DNA of 64,000 bases from Methyloceanibacter superfactus (GTDB lineage: Bacteria; Pseudomonadota; Alphaproteobacteria; Rhizobiales; Methyloligellaceae), in assembly GCF_001723305.1 (NCBI RefSeq), contig NZ_LPWF01000004.1, positions 207,515 through 271,514 on the forward strand, given 5' to 3'. The position numbers and the translations under genes are program-made. The notes beneath the pieces are model-generated. The model made no database searches and was not told where the DNA came from. It was given only the letters and a program-made list of their open reading frames with translations. Shown one piece after another: positions 38,759 to 46,808 of this stretch (the stretch's first letter is position 1; each line of letters opens with the position of its first letter).

Positions 38759-40174
38759 ATGGTCCAGCCGGCGCTCAAGACTTTCAAAATGCCAGACATG
38801 CCGCAGCCACAAAGCCTCGCCCAGCGGATCGAGGCGGAGATCCGGCTCGGCGCCAGGCCGGAGTTCACCGTGTCCTCCATGGCCGAGCGCTTCGCGCCTC
38901 ACGGCTTGTACGCGCCACAGGATGCGCTGCGGGCGCTGACAGACGACCCGCCAGCGCGGCCGGCGCTCCGGCGCTGCAAGACTTGGACGGCGAGGCAAGC
39001 GCTTTGCCTGACCCGCGGCGTGGTGGTGGTGCTGACGGCGGTGGCCATCGCGCCGGCGGCCATTCTTGCCGGGTTGCTGTGGTTCGGCGCGCTCCGTGGG
39101 CCGGCGCATTTCGATTCGGGCGTCTCGCGCCTGGCCCCGGCGCAACAGGCGGCCATCGCCGCCGCGCCCTTCGTCGACGCCGTTGCGCCCGTCCCGGACT
39201 TCGCGTTGTCGGCGCCGGAGGCGATCACGGCCAAGGCCGGCGAGGAGACCGGCTTCGCCATCGCCATCGCTCCGGCGGACGCGCTGCCCGAGCGGAGCGT
39301 CGTCGCCATCCGCGATCTGCCCGAGGGCGTGATGTTCTCCGCCGGCCGCCTTACGGCACCAGCGAGTGGAGCTTGCGTCCGGACGAGATCTCGGGCCTCA
39401 CCTTGCAGGCGCGCGAGAGCCAGGCCGGTACGGCGGATCTGCGGGTCGAGCTGGTGGCGGCCGACGGCTCCGTGCGGCACACGCAGCGACCCGGCTCGAC
39501 ATCGCGCCGAACCCCGTCGGCCTTTCCTTGCGCCCCGGCGAGACCGATCGCGTCGAGACGCTCATGGAGCACGGCAACAAGATGATCGCCGTCGGCTATT
39601 TCGCCGGCGCGCGCGCTATTTCCAGCGCGCGGCGGAAGCGGGCAGCGGCGAGGCGGCGCTCGCCGTGGGCGCCACCTACGATCCGGCCTTCATCGCCGCG
39701 CTCGGCGTGCAAGGCATCAAGCCCGAGCCGCAAGCGGCGCAAGACTGGTACGGCCGGGCGGCGTCGCTCGGCGTCACCGACCGCGCGGCGAAGCTCGAAG
39801 AGTTGAAACAGGCCTGGGCGCAGAGCGGCGCCCCGCAAGCCGGGGCGGCAGCCCCCATGGCGCCGGAAGAGGCGGCCCCCGCGGCGGTGGAGAGCCAGCC
39901 TGCGCCGCGCGAGGACGAGCGTCCCGGGCCGCTCGGCCGTCTGGTGGCGGCCGCCTCCGAGCTCACCAGCTCGGAGGAATGGGTGGAGGTCTCGAGCGCG
40001 GTGAACATGCGCGGAGCGGCCTCGGGCACCGCCGATACGCTGAAGATCATGCCGGCGGGCGCCAAGCTGCGCGTCCAGGCGCGCGAGGGCAATTGGGTGC
40101 AGGTCGCCGACCCGGCCACGAACCAGCAGGGATGGATCTACCGGCGCTTCCTGAAAGAGACGGACGCGCCGTAG
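38759..40174 (+). CDS. Membrane-anchored protein with Sel1-like segment and C-terminal SH3 domain (three apparent frameshifts)
   Basis: A bitopic protein: cytoplasmic N-terminus (MVQPALKTFKMPDMPQPQSL), one membrane helix near residue 85-110 (VVVVLTAVAIAPAAILAGLL), then a periplasmic part. The middle needs three single-base repairs (near 39355, 39485 and 39615) and then reads GTSEWSLRPDEISGLTLQAR, LDIAPNPVGLSLRPGETDRV, and RYFQRAAEAGSGEAALAVGA. The last, with QDWYGRAASLGV, resembles Sel1/TPR repeats. The C-terminal SH3_3 domain is VEVSSAVNMRGAASGTADTL with WVQVADPATNQQGWIYRRFL. About 473 aa. Probably binds cell wall; function unknown. It follows the TAXI gene by 34 bp. Confidence 0.78.
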   Translation: MVQPALKTFKMPDMPQPQSLAQRIEAEIRLGARPEFTVSSMAERFAPHGLYAPQDALRALTDDPPARPALRRCKTWTARQALCLTRGVVVVLTAVAIAPAAILAGLLWFGALRGPAHFDSGVSRLAPAQQAAIAAAPFVDAVAPVPDFALSAPEAITAKAGEETGFAIAIAPADALPERSVVAIRDLPEGVMFSAGRLTAPASGACVRTRSRASPCRRARARPVRRICGSSWWRPTAPCGTRSDPARHRAEPRRPFLAPRRDRSRRDAHGARQQDDRRRLFRRRARYFQRAAEAGSGEAALAVGATYDPAFIAALGVQGIKPEPQAAQDWYGRAASLGVTDRAAKLEELKQAWAQSGAPQAGAAAPMAPEEAAPAAVESQPAPREDERPGPLGRLVAAASELTSSEEWVEVSSAVNMRGAASGTADTLKIMPAGAKLRVQAREGNWVQVADPATNQQGWIYRRFLKETDAP

Positions 40175-40246
40175 CACCCGTCACGGCGAGGCCCGGCCTC
40201 ACTTCGAGGCTCGGGCTTCGCCCTCGCACTGGCGCTTGTGGCAAGT

Positions 40247-40828
40247 CTAGACCGCAGGTCCGGTGCGCACCTTCCATGCCAGGTAGGTGAGCGCGGCGCC
40301 TTCGCAGATCAGCTGGATGCCAAGCAGCACACCGAGCAGCCAATCGGCACTGAGCGGCATGTTGGCCCATAGGATCACGGCCAGCAGAATGCTGATGACA
40401 CCGGCGCCCAGCACCCAACCCCAGTTGGGGAACGGCTTGATGGTGAGCGCGAAGATGACCTTGGCGATGCCCTCCACCATGAAGAACACGATCAGCAGCA
40501 CGGTGATGACCAAGAGCCCGCTGTCGGGCGAGCGCAGCAGCAGAAAACCGATGAGAATGGCCAGCACCGCGGAGATCGCCTGCAGCCAGAAATGGGGCAC
40601 GTGACGGGCGCCGACCAAGCCGATGCCCTGAAGCACGCCGCTGATGATCAGGATCCAGGCCAGCAGGTAGATGATGGCGACCGAAGCGATGAGGGGATAG
40701 ACCAGGGCGAGAAAGCCGGCGACCACCAGCAAGACGCCCTGAATCAAATACCAGAACGAATAACGCTTAACTGTCTCGCGCATGGCTTGGCGCAGCACCG
40801 CGGCAGCTTCGTCCAAGGATATAGCCAT
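40247..40828 (-). CDS. HdeD family (DUF308) membrane protein
   Basis: A 193-aa protein with six predicted membrane helices in three pairs, the HdeD/DUF308 pattern: YSFWYLIQGVLLVVAGFLAL, VAIIYLLAWILIISGVLQGI, ISAVLAILIGFLLLRSPDSG and VLGAGVISILLAVILWANMP. HdeD contributes to acid resistance in E. coli; relatives in alphaproteobacteria have no established role. Start ATG at 40828 is supported by AAGGAGGG upstream. Confidence 0.88.
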   Translation of the reverse strand: MAISLDEAAAVLRQAMRETVKRYSFWYLIQGVLLVVAGFLALVYPLIASVAIIYLLAWILIISGVLQGIGLVGARHVPHFWLQAISAVLAILIGFLLLRSPDSGLLVITVLLIVFFMVEGIAKVIFALTIKPFPNWGWVLGAGVISILLAVILWANMPLSADWLLGVLLGIQLICEGAALTYLAWKVRTGPAV

Positions 40829-40950
40829 GAGAACGCCCTCCTTAAGCGTTGCGGCCGAATCAGGATGATGGCCGCGCGTCAGCATACTCCAAAGCCGGCG
40901 GCTCGGAGGACCAACTCCCGCGCCGGTGGGGCGGCAGCCTCGTGTTGCGC

Positions 40951-41210
40951 TCAGCGGCCGAGGGCGGCTCTCTTGCGGTCCACTTCGGCCTGAGACACGG
41001 CGCCGGCGGAGATCAATCCCCTGACGCAAGCTTGGTCAAGCGGTCACCGTGGGCCCGCATGCAGTTCTGAAGACCTCTGGTCTCAAGTCCCCATTGGCTG
41101 CAGAACCGGCGGTAGTCGTCCGCGCATTTTCTCTTGCCGGCCATGGCGGAGCCGGTGGTGCCAATTGTTAGAGCAAGCAAGATCAGCAGCGTGGCGCGGT
41201 AGGAGGTCAT
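40951..41210 (-). CDS. Small secreted cysteine protein (one apparent frameshift)
   Basis: Signal peptide MTSYRATLLILLALTIGTTG, cut after SAMA. Mature part: KCADDYRRFCSQWGLETRGL, QNCMRAHGDRLTK. As given it stops early (GD-TGA at 41013). Adding one base near 41027 extends it as CVRGLISAGAVSQAEVDRKR to AALGR and a TGA at 40951, matching a small Rhizobiales family I recognise by pattern (Cys at the start, FC, NCM and a final Cys-V). The repaired protein of about 86 aa has four Cys, likely two disulfides. Function unknown. Confidence 0.65.
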
Positions 41211-41403
41211 GGCTGGGGTCTTTCCTAGTGGTTGTCCGAAAGCCGGAAATTGCCGCGCCGCATCCTATGAAAGCCGCCCAACCGACGAGTGGGATTTATT
41301 TGACACGGGGAAAGAAAATTTCCTTGACCGCAAGCGATTTGCACAAGCCGCGAGAGCGAGACATCACGCTCCTTCATGATATGGATGCGCCCGGGGGACC
41401 GGG

Positions 41404-42726
41404 ATGGATTCGACGCAGCAGGAACGGGCACGGCGATCGGCGATCGCCAAGGCGACCAGGCGGCTCATCCCGTTTCTTTGCCTCGCCTACACGGTCAACT
41501 TTCTCGACCGGGTGAATGTCGGCTTCGCCGCGCTGCACATGAACAAGGACCTCGGCTTCTCGCCGAGCGTGTACGGCTTCGGCGCCGGTATCTTCTTCCT
41601 CGGCTATATTGCCTTCGAGGTCCCCAGCAATCTGGCGCTGCATCGCTTCGGCGCGCGCATCTGGATCGCGCGCATCATGATCTCCTGGGGTCTCGTTGCC
41701 TGCGCCATGGCGTTCGTGTGGAGCGAGACGAGCTTCTACGTCATGCGCTTCCTGCTCGGCGTCGCCGAGGCCGGCTTCTTTCCCGGCATCATCCTCTATC
41801 TCACCTATTGGTTCCCGGCGGCCGAGCGTGCGCGCATCGTCGCCTTGTTCATGGCCTCGGTGCCGCTCGCCACGGTGTTTGGCGGACCGATCTCCGGCGC
41901 GCTGTTGAACATGCACGGCTTTCTCGGGCTGGCCGGGTGGCATTGGCTGTTCATCATCGAGGGGCTGCCGGCGGTCCTCCTTGGCGTGCTCGCTCTCAAG
42001 GTCCTCACCGACAGGCCGGCGGACGCGGCGTGGCTCACACCGGAAGAACGACGCGCGCTCAGCGAGCGCATCGAAGCCGAGAACGCTGTCGCCAAGGAAG
42101 TCGGCTACAGCGACATCTACGCGGCGATGACGCGCCCGCGCGTGCTGGCGCTCGGACTCCTGTGGTTCCTCATCGTTATCGGCCTGTACGGCATGGGCTT
42201 CTGGCTGCCTCAGGTCCTCCAGAGCTACGGCCTCGACGATCTCAGCATTGGCTTCATCACGGCCATTCCCTACGTGTTCGCCTCCATTGGCATGGTGCTC
42301 TGGGGGCGCCGCTCCGACCGGGCGAACGAGCGGCGCTGGCATATCGCGCTGCCGCTCCTTGTCGCCGCGGTTGCTTTCGCCTGTTCGGCTTACACGGCGT
42401 TGCTCGTGCCCACGATGATCGCTCTGACCATCGCCATGGTCGGCTTCTACGCCACGCTCGGTCCGTTCTGGTCGCTGCCGACCGCCTTCCTCGCCGGGAC
42501 CGGCGCGGCGGCAGGCCTCGCCCTCGTCAACTCTATCGGCAATATCGCAGGCTTCGCCGGCGCCTACATCGTCGGCCTTCTGAGGGAAGCCACCGGCAGC
42601 TTCTCGATGGCGCTGCTGTTCCTCGCGGGCGCCCTGGCGCTCGGTGGGCTCATGGCGCTCGGCTTCCGCAACCCCGAGACGCAAGCGCCGGGCGTCAAGC
42701 CCCAAGGGGCAACCGAGACGTCCTAG
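41404..42726 (+). CDS. MFS transporter, anion:cation symporter (phthalate/tartrate) family
   Basis: A 440-aa, 12-helix major facilitator. The ACS-family features are RRLIPFLCLAYTVNFLDRVN and VGFAALHMNKDLGFSPSVYG at the N-terminus, FEVPSNLALHRFGARIWIAR in the loop 2-3 region and RFLLGVAEAGFFPGIILYLT in helix 5. The second half carries LYGMGFWLPQVLQSYGLDDL. Such proteins import organic acids (tartrate, phthalate, glucarate); the substrate is not evident and no catabolic genes are adjacent. It converges with the methyltransferase gene, overlapping 4 bp. Confidence 0.9.
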   Translation: MDSTQQERARRSAIAKATRRLIPFLCLAYTVNFLDRVNVGFAALHMNKDLGFSPSVYGFGAGIFFLGYIAFEVPSNLALHRFGARIWIARIMISWGLVACAMAFVWSETSFYVMRFLLGVAEAGFFPGIILYLTYWFPAAERARIVALFMASVPLATVFGGPISGALLNMHGFLGLAGWHWLFIIEGLPAVLLGVLALKVLTDRPADAAWLTPEERRALSERIEAENAVAKEVGYSDIYAAMTRPRVLALGLLWFLIVIGLYGMGFWLPQVLQSYGLDDLSIGFITAIPYVFASIGMVLWGRRSDRANERRWHIALPLLVAAVAFACSAYTALLVPTMIALTIAMVGFYATLGPFWSLPTAFLAGTGAAAGLALVNSIGNIAGFAGAYIVGLLREATGSFSMALLFLAGALALGGLMALGFRNPETQAPGVKPQGATETS

Positions 42727-43559
42727 GACGCCGCGCCGGTGACGATGTGGACGCGCGCGTCCAGGCGGACGACGCCGTCCTCCATATGCCGGGCGAAATG
42801 CGCCGCGAGCGCATCGCGCACCGCCGCATAGGCCGAATCTCCCGCTTCGCTCGCCAGCTCTCCGACCGAGAAAGACGCCAGCGCGAAATCCGCGGCCTCC
42901 GGCGCCGGCAGGCCGCCGCCGATGGGGAGCCGGCCCCGCCAATCCGCAACGGCGAGGCCGCCGAGACCCGCTTGATCGAGCAACGCGAGCAGCTTGTCGG
43001 CCCCGGCATAGCGGAACGGACCGGGTGCCTCCGGATCGGGCGGCGGCACGTCGATGATCCCGGCCGCCACCTCGCGCAGACTAGCCATCCACGGATTATC
43101 GGACGGAGGGCCCCAGACCGCGAAGGCGAAGCGCCCGCCGGGCTTCAGCCAGCGTGCGATCCGGGCAAAGGCGGCGGGCGGATCGTCGTAGAACATGATG
43201 CCGAAGCGCGAGACCAGGCGGTCGTAGGGCACCTCGGGGGCGGGCGCCGTGCCCATGTCGGCGCAAGAGAAGGCGATGGCGCGCTCGTCCGCCGCTCTGT
43301 CGCGCGCCGCCTCGATCAAAGCCGGCGAGATGTCGAAGCCGTGCACTTCGCTTCCCGCTTCCGCCCGGCGCGCAATGGCAAGGGTGGTGCCGCCCCCGCC
43401 ACAGCCGATATCGGCGATTTTATAGGGGGCATCGAGCTGGAGCGCATCGATCAGCGGCGCGTCGACGGCGGTGAGCATCGCCTCCAAGGGCGAGAGCTGG
43501 GCGCGCCATTTCTCGCCGCGCGCGGCGGCCCAGTCCGAAGCTGTCGGGGTCTCGCTCAT
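42723..43559 (-). CDS. Class I SAM-dependent methyltransferase
   Basis: A 278-aa Rossmann methyltransferase. Motif I (SAM binding) is YKIADIGCGGGGTTLAIARR, followed by EVHGFDISPALIEAARDRAA and IAFSCADMGTAPAPEVPYDR; the post-motif FGIMFYDDPPAAFARIARWL and LKPGGRFAFAVWGPPSDNPW resemble ubiquinone/phosphatidylethanolamine-type methyltransferases. Substrate unknown. Start ATG at 43559 (MSETPTASDWAAARGEKWRA). Confidence 0.85.
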   Translation of the reverse strand: MSETPTASDWAAARGEKWRAQLSPLEAMLTAVDAPLIDALQLDAPYKIADIGCGGGGTTLAIARRAEAGSEVHGFDISPALIEAARDRAADERAIAFSCADMGTAPAPEVPYDRLVSRFGIMFYDDPPAAFARIARWLKPGGRFAFAVWGPPSDNPWMASLREVAAGIIDVPPPDPEAPGPFRYAGADKLLALLDQAGLGGLAVADWRGRLPIGGGLPAPEAADFALASFSVGELASEAGDSAYAAVRDALAAHFARHMEDGVVRLDARVHIVTGAAS

Positions 43560-43655
43560 GGCTTTGACCTATTTGACCAGGGGTGACCCGTCTATTGGGC
43601 GCAGGGTCGCAAGGGCACGTGCCGGGTGCTATCGTCTTCCGGGGGACGCGTAGCC

Positions 43656-44051
43656 ATGTGGCAAGGTCAGAAGGACCGGCAAGAACTTGCCGTGACGGGC
43701 ATGACCGACAAGTCGTTCGCCAAGACGCTCTCCTTGCTCGAAGAGGCGTGGGAGGAAGGCGCGAAGGAAGCGGTGGCGGTGGCGGTGAGCCTATGCTCGG
43801 CGCATAAGCAACCGCCGCCCTATTGGGTCACGCTGGCCGTTGCGTGTCTCGTAAGCCCCAGATACCAGCACGACATGGTGCATATCCGGCGCTGGCATCT
43901 CGTCCGCATTCTCCGTGGCGAAGGCATTCCCTGGAGCGACGTCTACGACGAGGCGAGCAGGCGGCTCGCCCATGAGGGGGCGGCCTGCGCTCCGCGATCC
44001 GTGCGCGAGAGCTACGAGAGCGTGCAGAAGCAACTAGGCTCTCCGAAATAG
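43656..44051 (+). CDS. Hypothetical protein
   Basis: A 131-aa soluble protein that I do not recognise: MWQGQKDRQELAVTGMTDKS, then KTLSLLEEAWEEGAKEAVAV, WVTLAVACLVSPRYQHDMVH and HLVRILRGEGIPWSDVYDEA. It is probably mostly helical with no signal peptide or membrane span. The start is uncertain: ATG 43656 has a G-rich stretch upstream, while ATG 43701 (MTDKSFAKTL) would be shorter. It is isolated between the methyltransferase and the convergent AI-2E-type gene. Confidence 0.55.
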   Translation: MWQGQKDRQELAVTGMTDKSFAKTLSLLEEAWEEGAKEAVAVAVSLCSAHKQPPPYWVTLAVACLVSPRYQHDMVHIRRWHLVRILRGEGIPWSDVYDEASRRLAHEGAACAPRSVRESYESVQKQLGSPK

Positions 44052-44080
44052 ACCGGCCACGCGGGACGGCATTCATCGGA

Positions 44081-46096
44081 TCACGCCGCGGTCGCGGGCG
44101 CCTTCTTGTCCTTCGGCTCGGGCTTCGTCTTGGCTTTCGTATCGCCATTCGGCGCCTCGCCGGTGGCGGCGTTGATGATGACCTCTACGGCCTCGTGCAG
44201 CGTGGTGGCGTAGGCGTCAGCCTGGGCGGTCTCCTTGAGCGACTTCATGGCTTGCGCGTCCTCCTCTTCGTGCCAATAGGCGACGAGGATCAGCGTGTCC
44301 TGGGGCAAGAGGCGCCGCAGGCGGCGGACGAGATAGCGGATATGGGCGGGGCCTGAACCAAGGCCGAGATAGGACAAGCAGACGGCTTTCGCCTTGGTCG
44401 AGGCGAGCGTCGTGATATGGCCCGCGGAGATTTCATCCGGCGGCAGCGCCTCGGCCCCGAGACCGCGCTTCGCGAGCACCGCGGCGAGCATGGCGCCGGC
44501 GGCCTCGTCCAGCATCGAGCGCCCGCCGATGCATAGAACCGGCACGTCGTCATGCCAGCCCCGCGCCAGGCTGTCGCGGGGGATGACATGCTCGGCGTCG
44601 GCGTCCTCCTCGGCGGGGGCCTCCAGTGAAGCGAGACCCTCAGCCTCCTCGTCGGCCGGCTTCTCGGGCTTGTGGCGCAGCTTGTCGAACCAGCGGCGCG
44701 GCTCGAAATCGGCGAGGTTCTCCAGCATCTCATTGACGGTGGTGGCGATGCGCTCCATCTGGTTGGCGCCGAGCGCTCCGCGGGCCGCATCGCGTTCGGC
44801 CAGCTTCAGCCCGCTGAGCGCCACGCCCCCGAGATAGGCTTCGAGACTTTGATCGCGCAGCGCGAGCTCGGCCTGATAGGTGGCCTCGGCGGCGTCGCCG
44901 ATCAGGGCGCGCTGGTAGAAGCTCTGCTCGGGCGTGAGTGCCGGCTGATCGCCGAGCAGCACGTCGAAGAAGCCCAATCCCTCCACATGACGGCCGAGCA
45001 CGGCAAGGCACACGGTGATGGGGGTGGCGATGATGAGCCCCAGCGGCCCCCATAGCCAGGTCCAGAAGATGGTGGAGCCGATCACGGCGATGGGCGTCAC
45101 GCCGGTGCCGCGGCCGTAGACCATCGGCTCGACCACCTGGCCCATGGTCAGCTCGCCGATGACGAAGAGCCCGACGACCATGAGCACGGTGGTCCAGCCG
45201 GGATCGATGGCCGCGGCGATGAGCGCGGGAAAGGCGGCGGCGATATAGGAGCCGACGTAAGGCACGAAGCGCATGAGCATGGCCAGGATGCCCCAGGCGA
45301 TGGGGCTCGGCATGCCGATGGCCCACAGGGCCAAGCCAATGAACACGCCGTAGGTGGCGTTGATCAGCACCTGGCTCAGGAAGTAGCGCGAGAGCCGTGT
45401 CGCCGCGTCGCTCATGGTCGAGGTGGCGCGCTGAAGGTCGGAGGCGCCAAAGAGTCGAATCAGCCGGTCGCGCAGATCCTCACGTTGGAGCAGGATGAAG
45501 ACGACGAAGAGCAGGATGATGCCGGCGGTGACCAGGGGCGGCAGGAGCGTGCCGGCGATCGACTGGTAGAGCGCGAGGCCTTTCGGGTCCGGCTCTTTTA
45601 TCTCGACCTGAATCGGCTGATCGTCCGGCCGGTCGGCGGCATCGCCGACCTGGGGCGCATCGGTATCGGGGGACGGTTCGTTGAGCTGATCTTGGAGATC
45701 GGTGAGCACATCGCCAGCCTTCTCCAGCACCTTCGATTCGCTGGTGCTCTCGCGCAGCGACTTGATCTTCTCCGATAGGGTGGCGCGATAGCTAGGAAGC
45801 TCGGCGGCGAGCTTCGTTGCCTCGCGGGAGATGAGCCAGCCGAGACCGCCGATGATGGCGAAGGCGGTGATGACGACGACGGCGACAGCGAGCACGCGCG
45901 GCACCTTGATCCGTCGCAGCAGCAGGAGCGGCGGCGTCAGCACGAAGCTCAGCAGAATGGCGACGGCGAGCGGCAGCAGCACCTCGCGGCCGAAATACAG
46001 TCCGCCGATGACGATGGTGGCGATGAGCAGCCCTTGCAGGACGCTCGCGCGCGTCTCGGGGGTCGTGGGAAGGAAGGGCAATGGCGAACGGGGCAT
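44081..46096 (-). CDS. AI-2E family transporter with fused C-terminal soluble domain
   Basis: A 671-aa protein. Residues about 1-390 form the AI-2E/PerM domain with eight hydrophobic spans: VLQGLLIATIVIGGLYFGRE, LAVAILLSFVLTPPLLLLRR, and the conserved PFVPYVGSYI-like RFVPYVGSYIAAAFPALIAA and AVIGSTIFWTWLWGPLGLII. A 100-residue acidic linker follows, then a Rossmann-like domain (about 490-620): DVPVLCIGGRSMLDEAAGAM, GLGAEALPPDEISAGHIT, AKAVCLSYLGLGSGPAHIRY, resembling a B12-binding fold. AI-2 transport is not proven for the family. Start ATG 46096. Confidence 0.85.
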   Translation of the reverse strand: MPRSPLPFLPTTPETRASVLQGLLIATIVIGGLYFGREVLLPLAVAILLSFVLTPPLLLLRRIKVPRVLAVAVVVITAFAIIGGLGWLISREATKLAAELPSYRATLSEKIKSLRESTSESKVLEKAGDVLTDLQDQLNEPSPDTDAPQVGDAADRPDDQPIQVEIKEPDPKGLALYQSIAGTLLPPLVTAGIILLFVVFILLQREDLRDRLIRLFGASDLQRATSTMSDAATRLSRYFLSQVLINATYGVFIGLALWAIGMPSPIAWGILAMLMRFVPYVGSYIAAAFPALIAAAIDPGWTTVLMVVGLFVIGELTMGQVVEPMVYGRGTGVTPIAVIGSTIFWTWLWGPLGLIIATPITVCLAVLGRHVEGLGFFDVLLGDQPALTPEQSFYQRALIGDAAEATYQAELALRDQSLEAYLGGVALSGLKLAERDAARGALGANQMERIATTVNEMLENLADFEPRRWFDKLRHKPEKPADEEAEGLASLEAPAEEDADAEHVIPRDSLARGWHDDVPVLCIGGRSMLDEAAGAMLAAVLAKRGLGAEALPPDEISAGHITTLASTKAKAVCLSYLGLGSGPAHIRYLVRRLRRLLPQDTLILVAYWHEEEDAQAMKSLKETAQADAYATTLHEAVEVIINAATGEAPNGDTKAKTKPEPKDKKAPATAA

Positions 46097-46441
46097 GACG
46101 GTCTCCGGCGGGCGGTTCCGGCACACCAAGTCGCCCGTGGTCCCTAGACGGGCCCAGCCGGCGCTTGGCTCTGGAGCGTCTCGCTCCAGGGTTCGGCACT
46201 ATGGGGCTCAATAAAACAAGAAACCGTTGAGAAGCCTAGTCGTTCCCGATCGTTCCGCACTCATAATCGGTTAGCCAATAATCGGTTGGCCAATAATCGG
46301 TTGGCCAATAATCGGTTGGCCAATAATCGGTTGGCCAATAATCGGTTGGCCAAGTCACGCGGGCCGCCGGTCGCGTGCGGCGTGAACTCCTCGCGCCTCG
46401 GGGGTTGAGTCTACTCCCGCAACGGATGAAGGAGGAACACA
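46097..46441. other. 345-bp divergent intergenic region
   Basis: Separates the divergent AI-2E-type gene and the small secreted protein gene. It holds the 15-bp tandem array (46263-46352). Otherwise no coding sequence is supported; an inverted element CTCTGGAGCGTCTCGCTCCAG near 46170 could form a hairpin. Confidence 0.5.
46263..46352. repeat. Six-copy 15-bp tandem repeat array
   Basis: Six head-to-tail copies of ATAATCGGTTGGCCA. The first copy has one change (TTAG for TTGG); the other five are identical. Copy junctions create the 8-bp palindrome TTGGCCAA, and each unit contains CCAA...TTGG dyads spaced one and a half helical turns apart. The array ends 90 bp before the GTG of the 46442 gene and lies 167 bp before the AI-2E-type start. 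The minus strand happens to read as a WPTDY pentapeptide series, but only in a frame that is antisense to the neighbouring gene. Confidence 0.95.
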
Positions 46442-46744
46442 GTGACCAAGGGACTTTTCTTGAGCACCGCACTCGCGGCCTCCCTGCTGTTCGCCGGCTC
46501 CATGCAGCCGGCCGGCGCCGCGCCATCGGCGCCCGCCATGGCGCAGGCGACAGCCCCGTTCGCGGCGCAGAGCGCGCTCCTCGAAGATGCGGCATGGCGC
46601 TGCGGTCCGCGCCGCTGCTGGTGGGTCCGCAATTATTGGGGCCCGGTGCCCGACTACGCGCTCGGCTGGGGCCCGCCCCTCAGGCCGGACTGCTACTGGA
46701 AGCGCGGGCTGCTCGGAAAGTGGAAACACAAGTGCGACGACTAG
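46442..46744 (+). CDS. Small secreted aromatic/Cys-rich protein
   Basis: A 100-aa exported protein with GTG start supported by GAAGGAGG 6-12 bp upstream. Signal peptide: LFLSTALAASLLFAGSMQPA, cut near AGAA. The mature C-terminal half is Trp-, Arg- and Cys-rich: WRCGPRRCWWVRNYWGPVPD and PDCYWKRGLLGKWKHKCDD, with four cysteines. Small proteins of this pattern are frequent in Rhizobiales genomes without known function. It is terminated by a strong hairpin at 46774. Confidence 0.75.
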   Translation: MTKGLFLSTALAASLLFAGSMQPAGAAPSAPAMAQATAPFAAQSALLEDAAWRCGPRRCWWVRNYWGPVPDYALGWGPPLRPDCYWKRGLLGKWKHKCDD

Positions 46745-46773
46745 GGAGGAACTCGCCTCCCGCCCAAGGAGAC

Positions 46774-46801
46774 GCCAGCGGGCTTAACATAGCCCGCTGG
46801 C
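46774..46801. terminator. Bidirectional terminator
   Basis: A 10-bp perfect stem, GCCAGCGGGC (46774-46783) and GCCCGCTGGC (46792-46801), with an 8-nt loop, followed by TCTTTACTT on the plus strand. It lies between two convergent genes, 30 bp after the stop at 46744 and 8 bp after the stop at 46809. Confidence 0.85.
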
Positions 46802-46808
46802 TCTTTAC

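Noticed and set aside
41374..42942. Long minus-strand frame of about 520 codons opposite the MFS gene
   Set aside because: Composition is a codon-position shadow (His/Glu/Arg-rich) of a clear 12-helix transporter on the plus strand.
46263..46352. CRISPR array
   Set aside because: Repeats are directly adjacent with no spacers and only 15 bp long; no cas genes are present.
46236..46595. Minus-strand reading frame with WPTDY repeats
   Set aside because: It is antisense to the well-supported secreted protein gene at 46442 and its periodicity is only the consequence of a 15-bp repeat unit.
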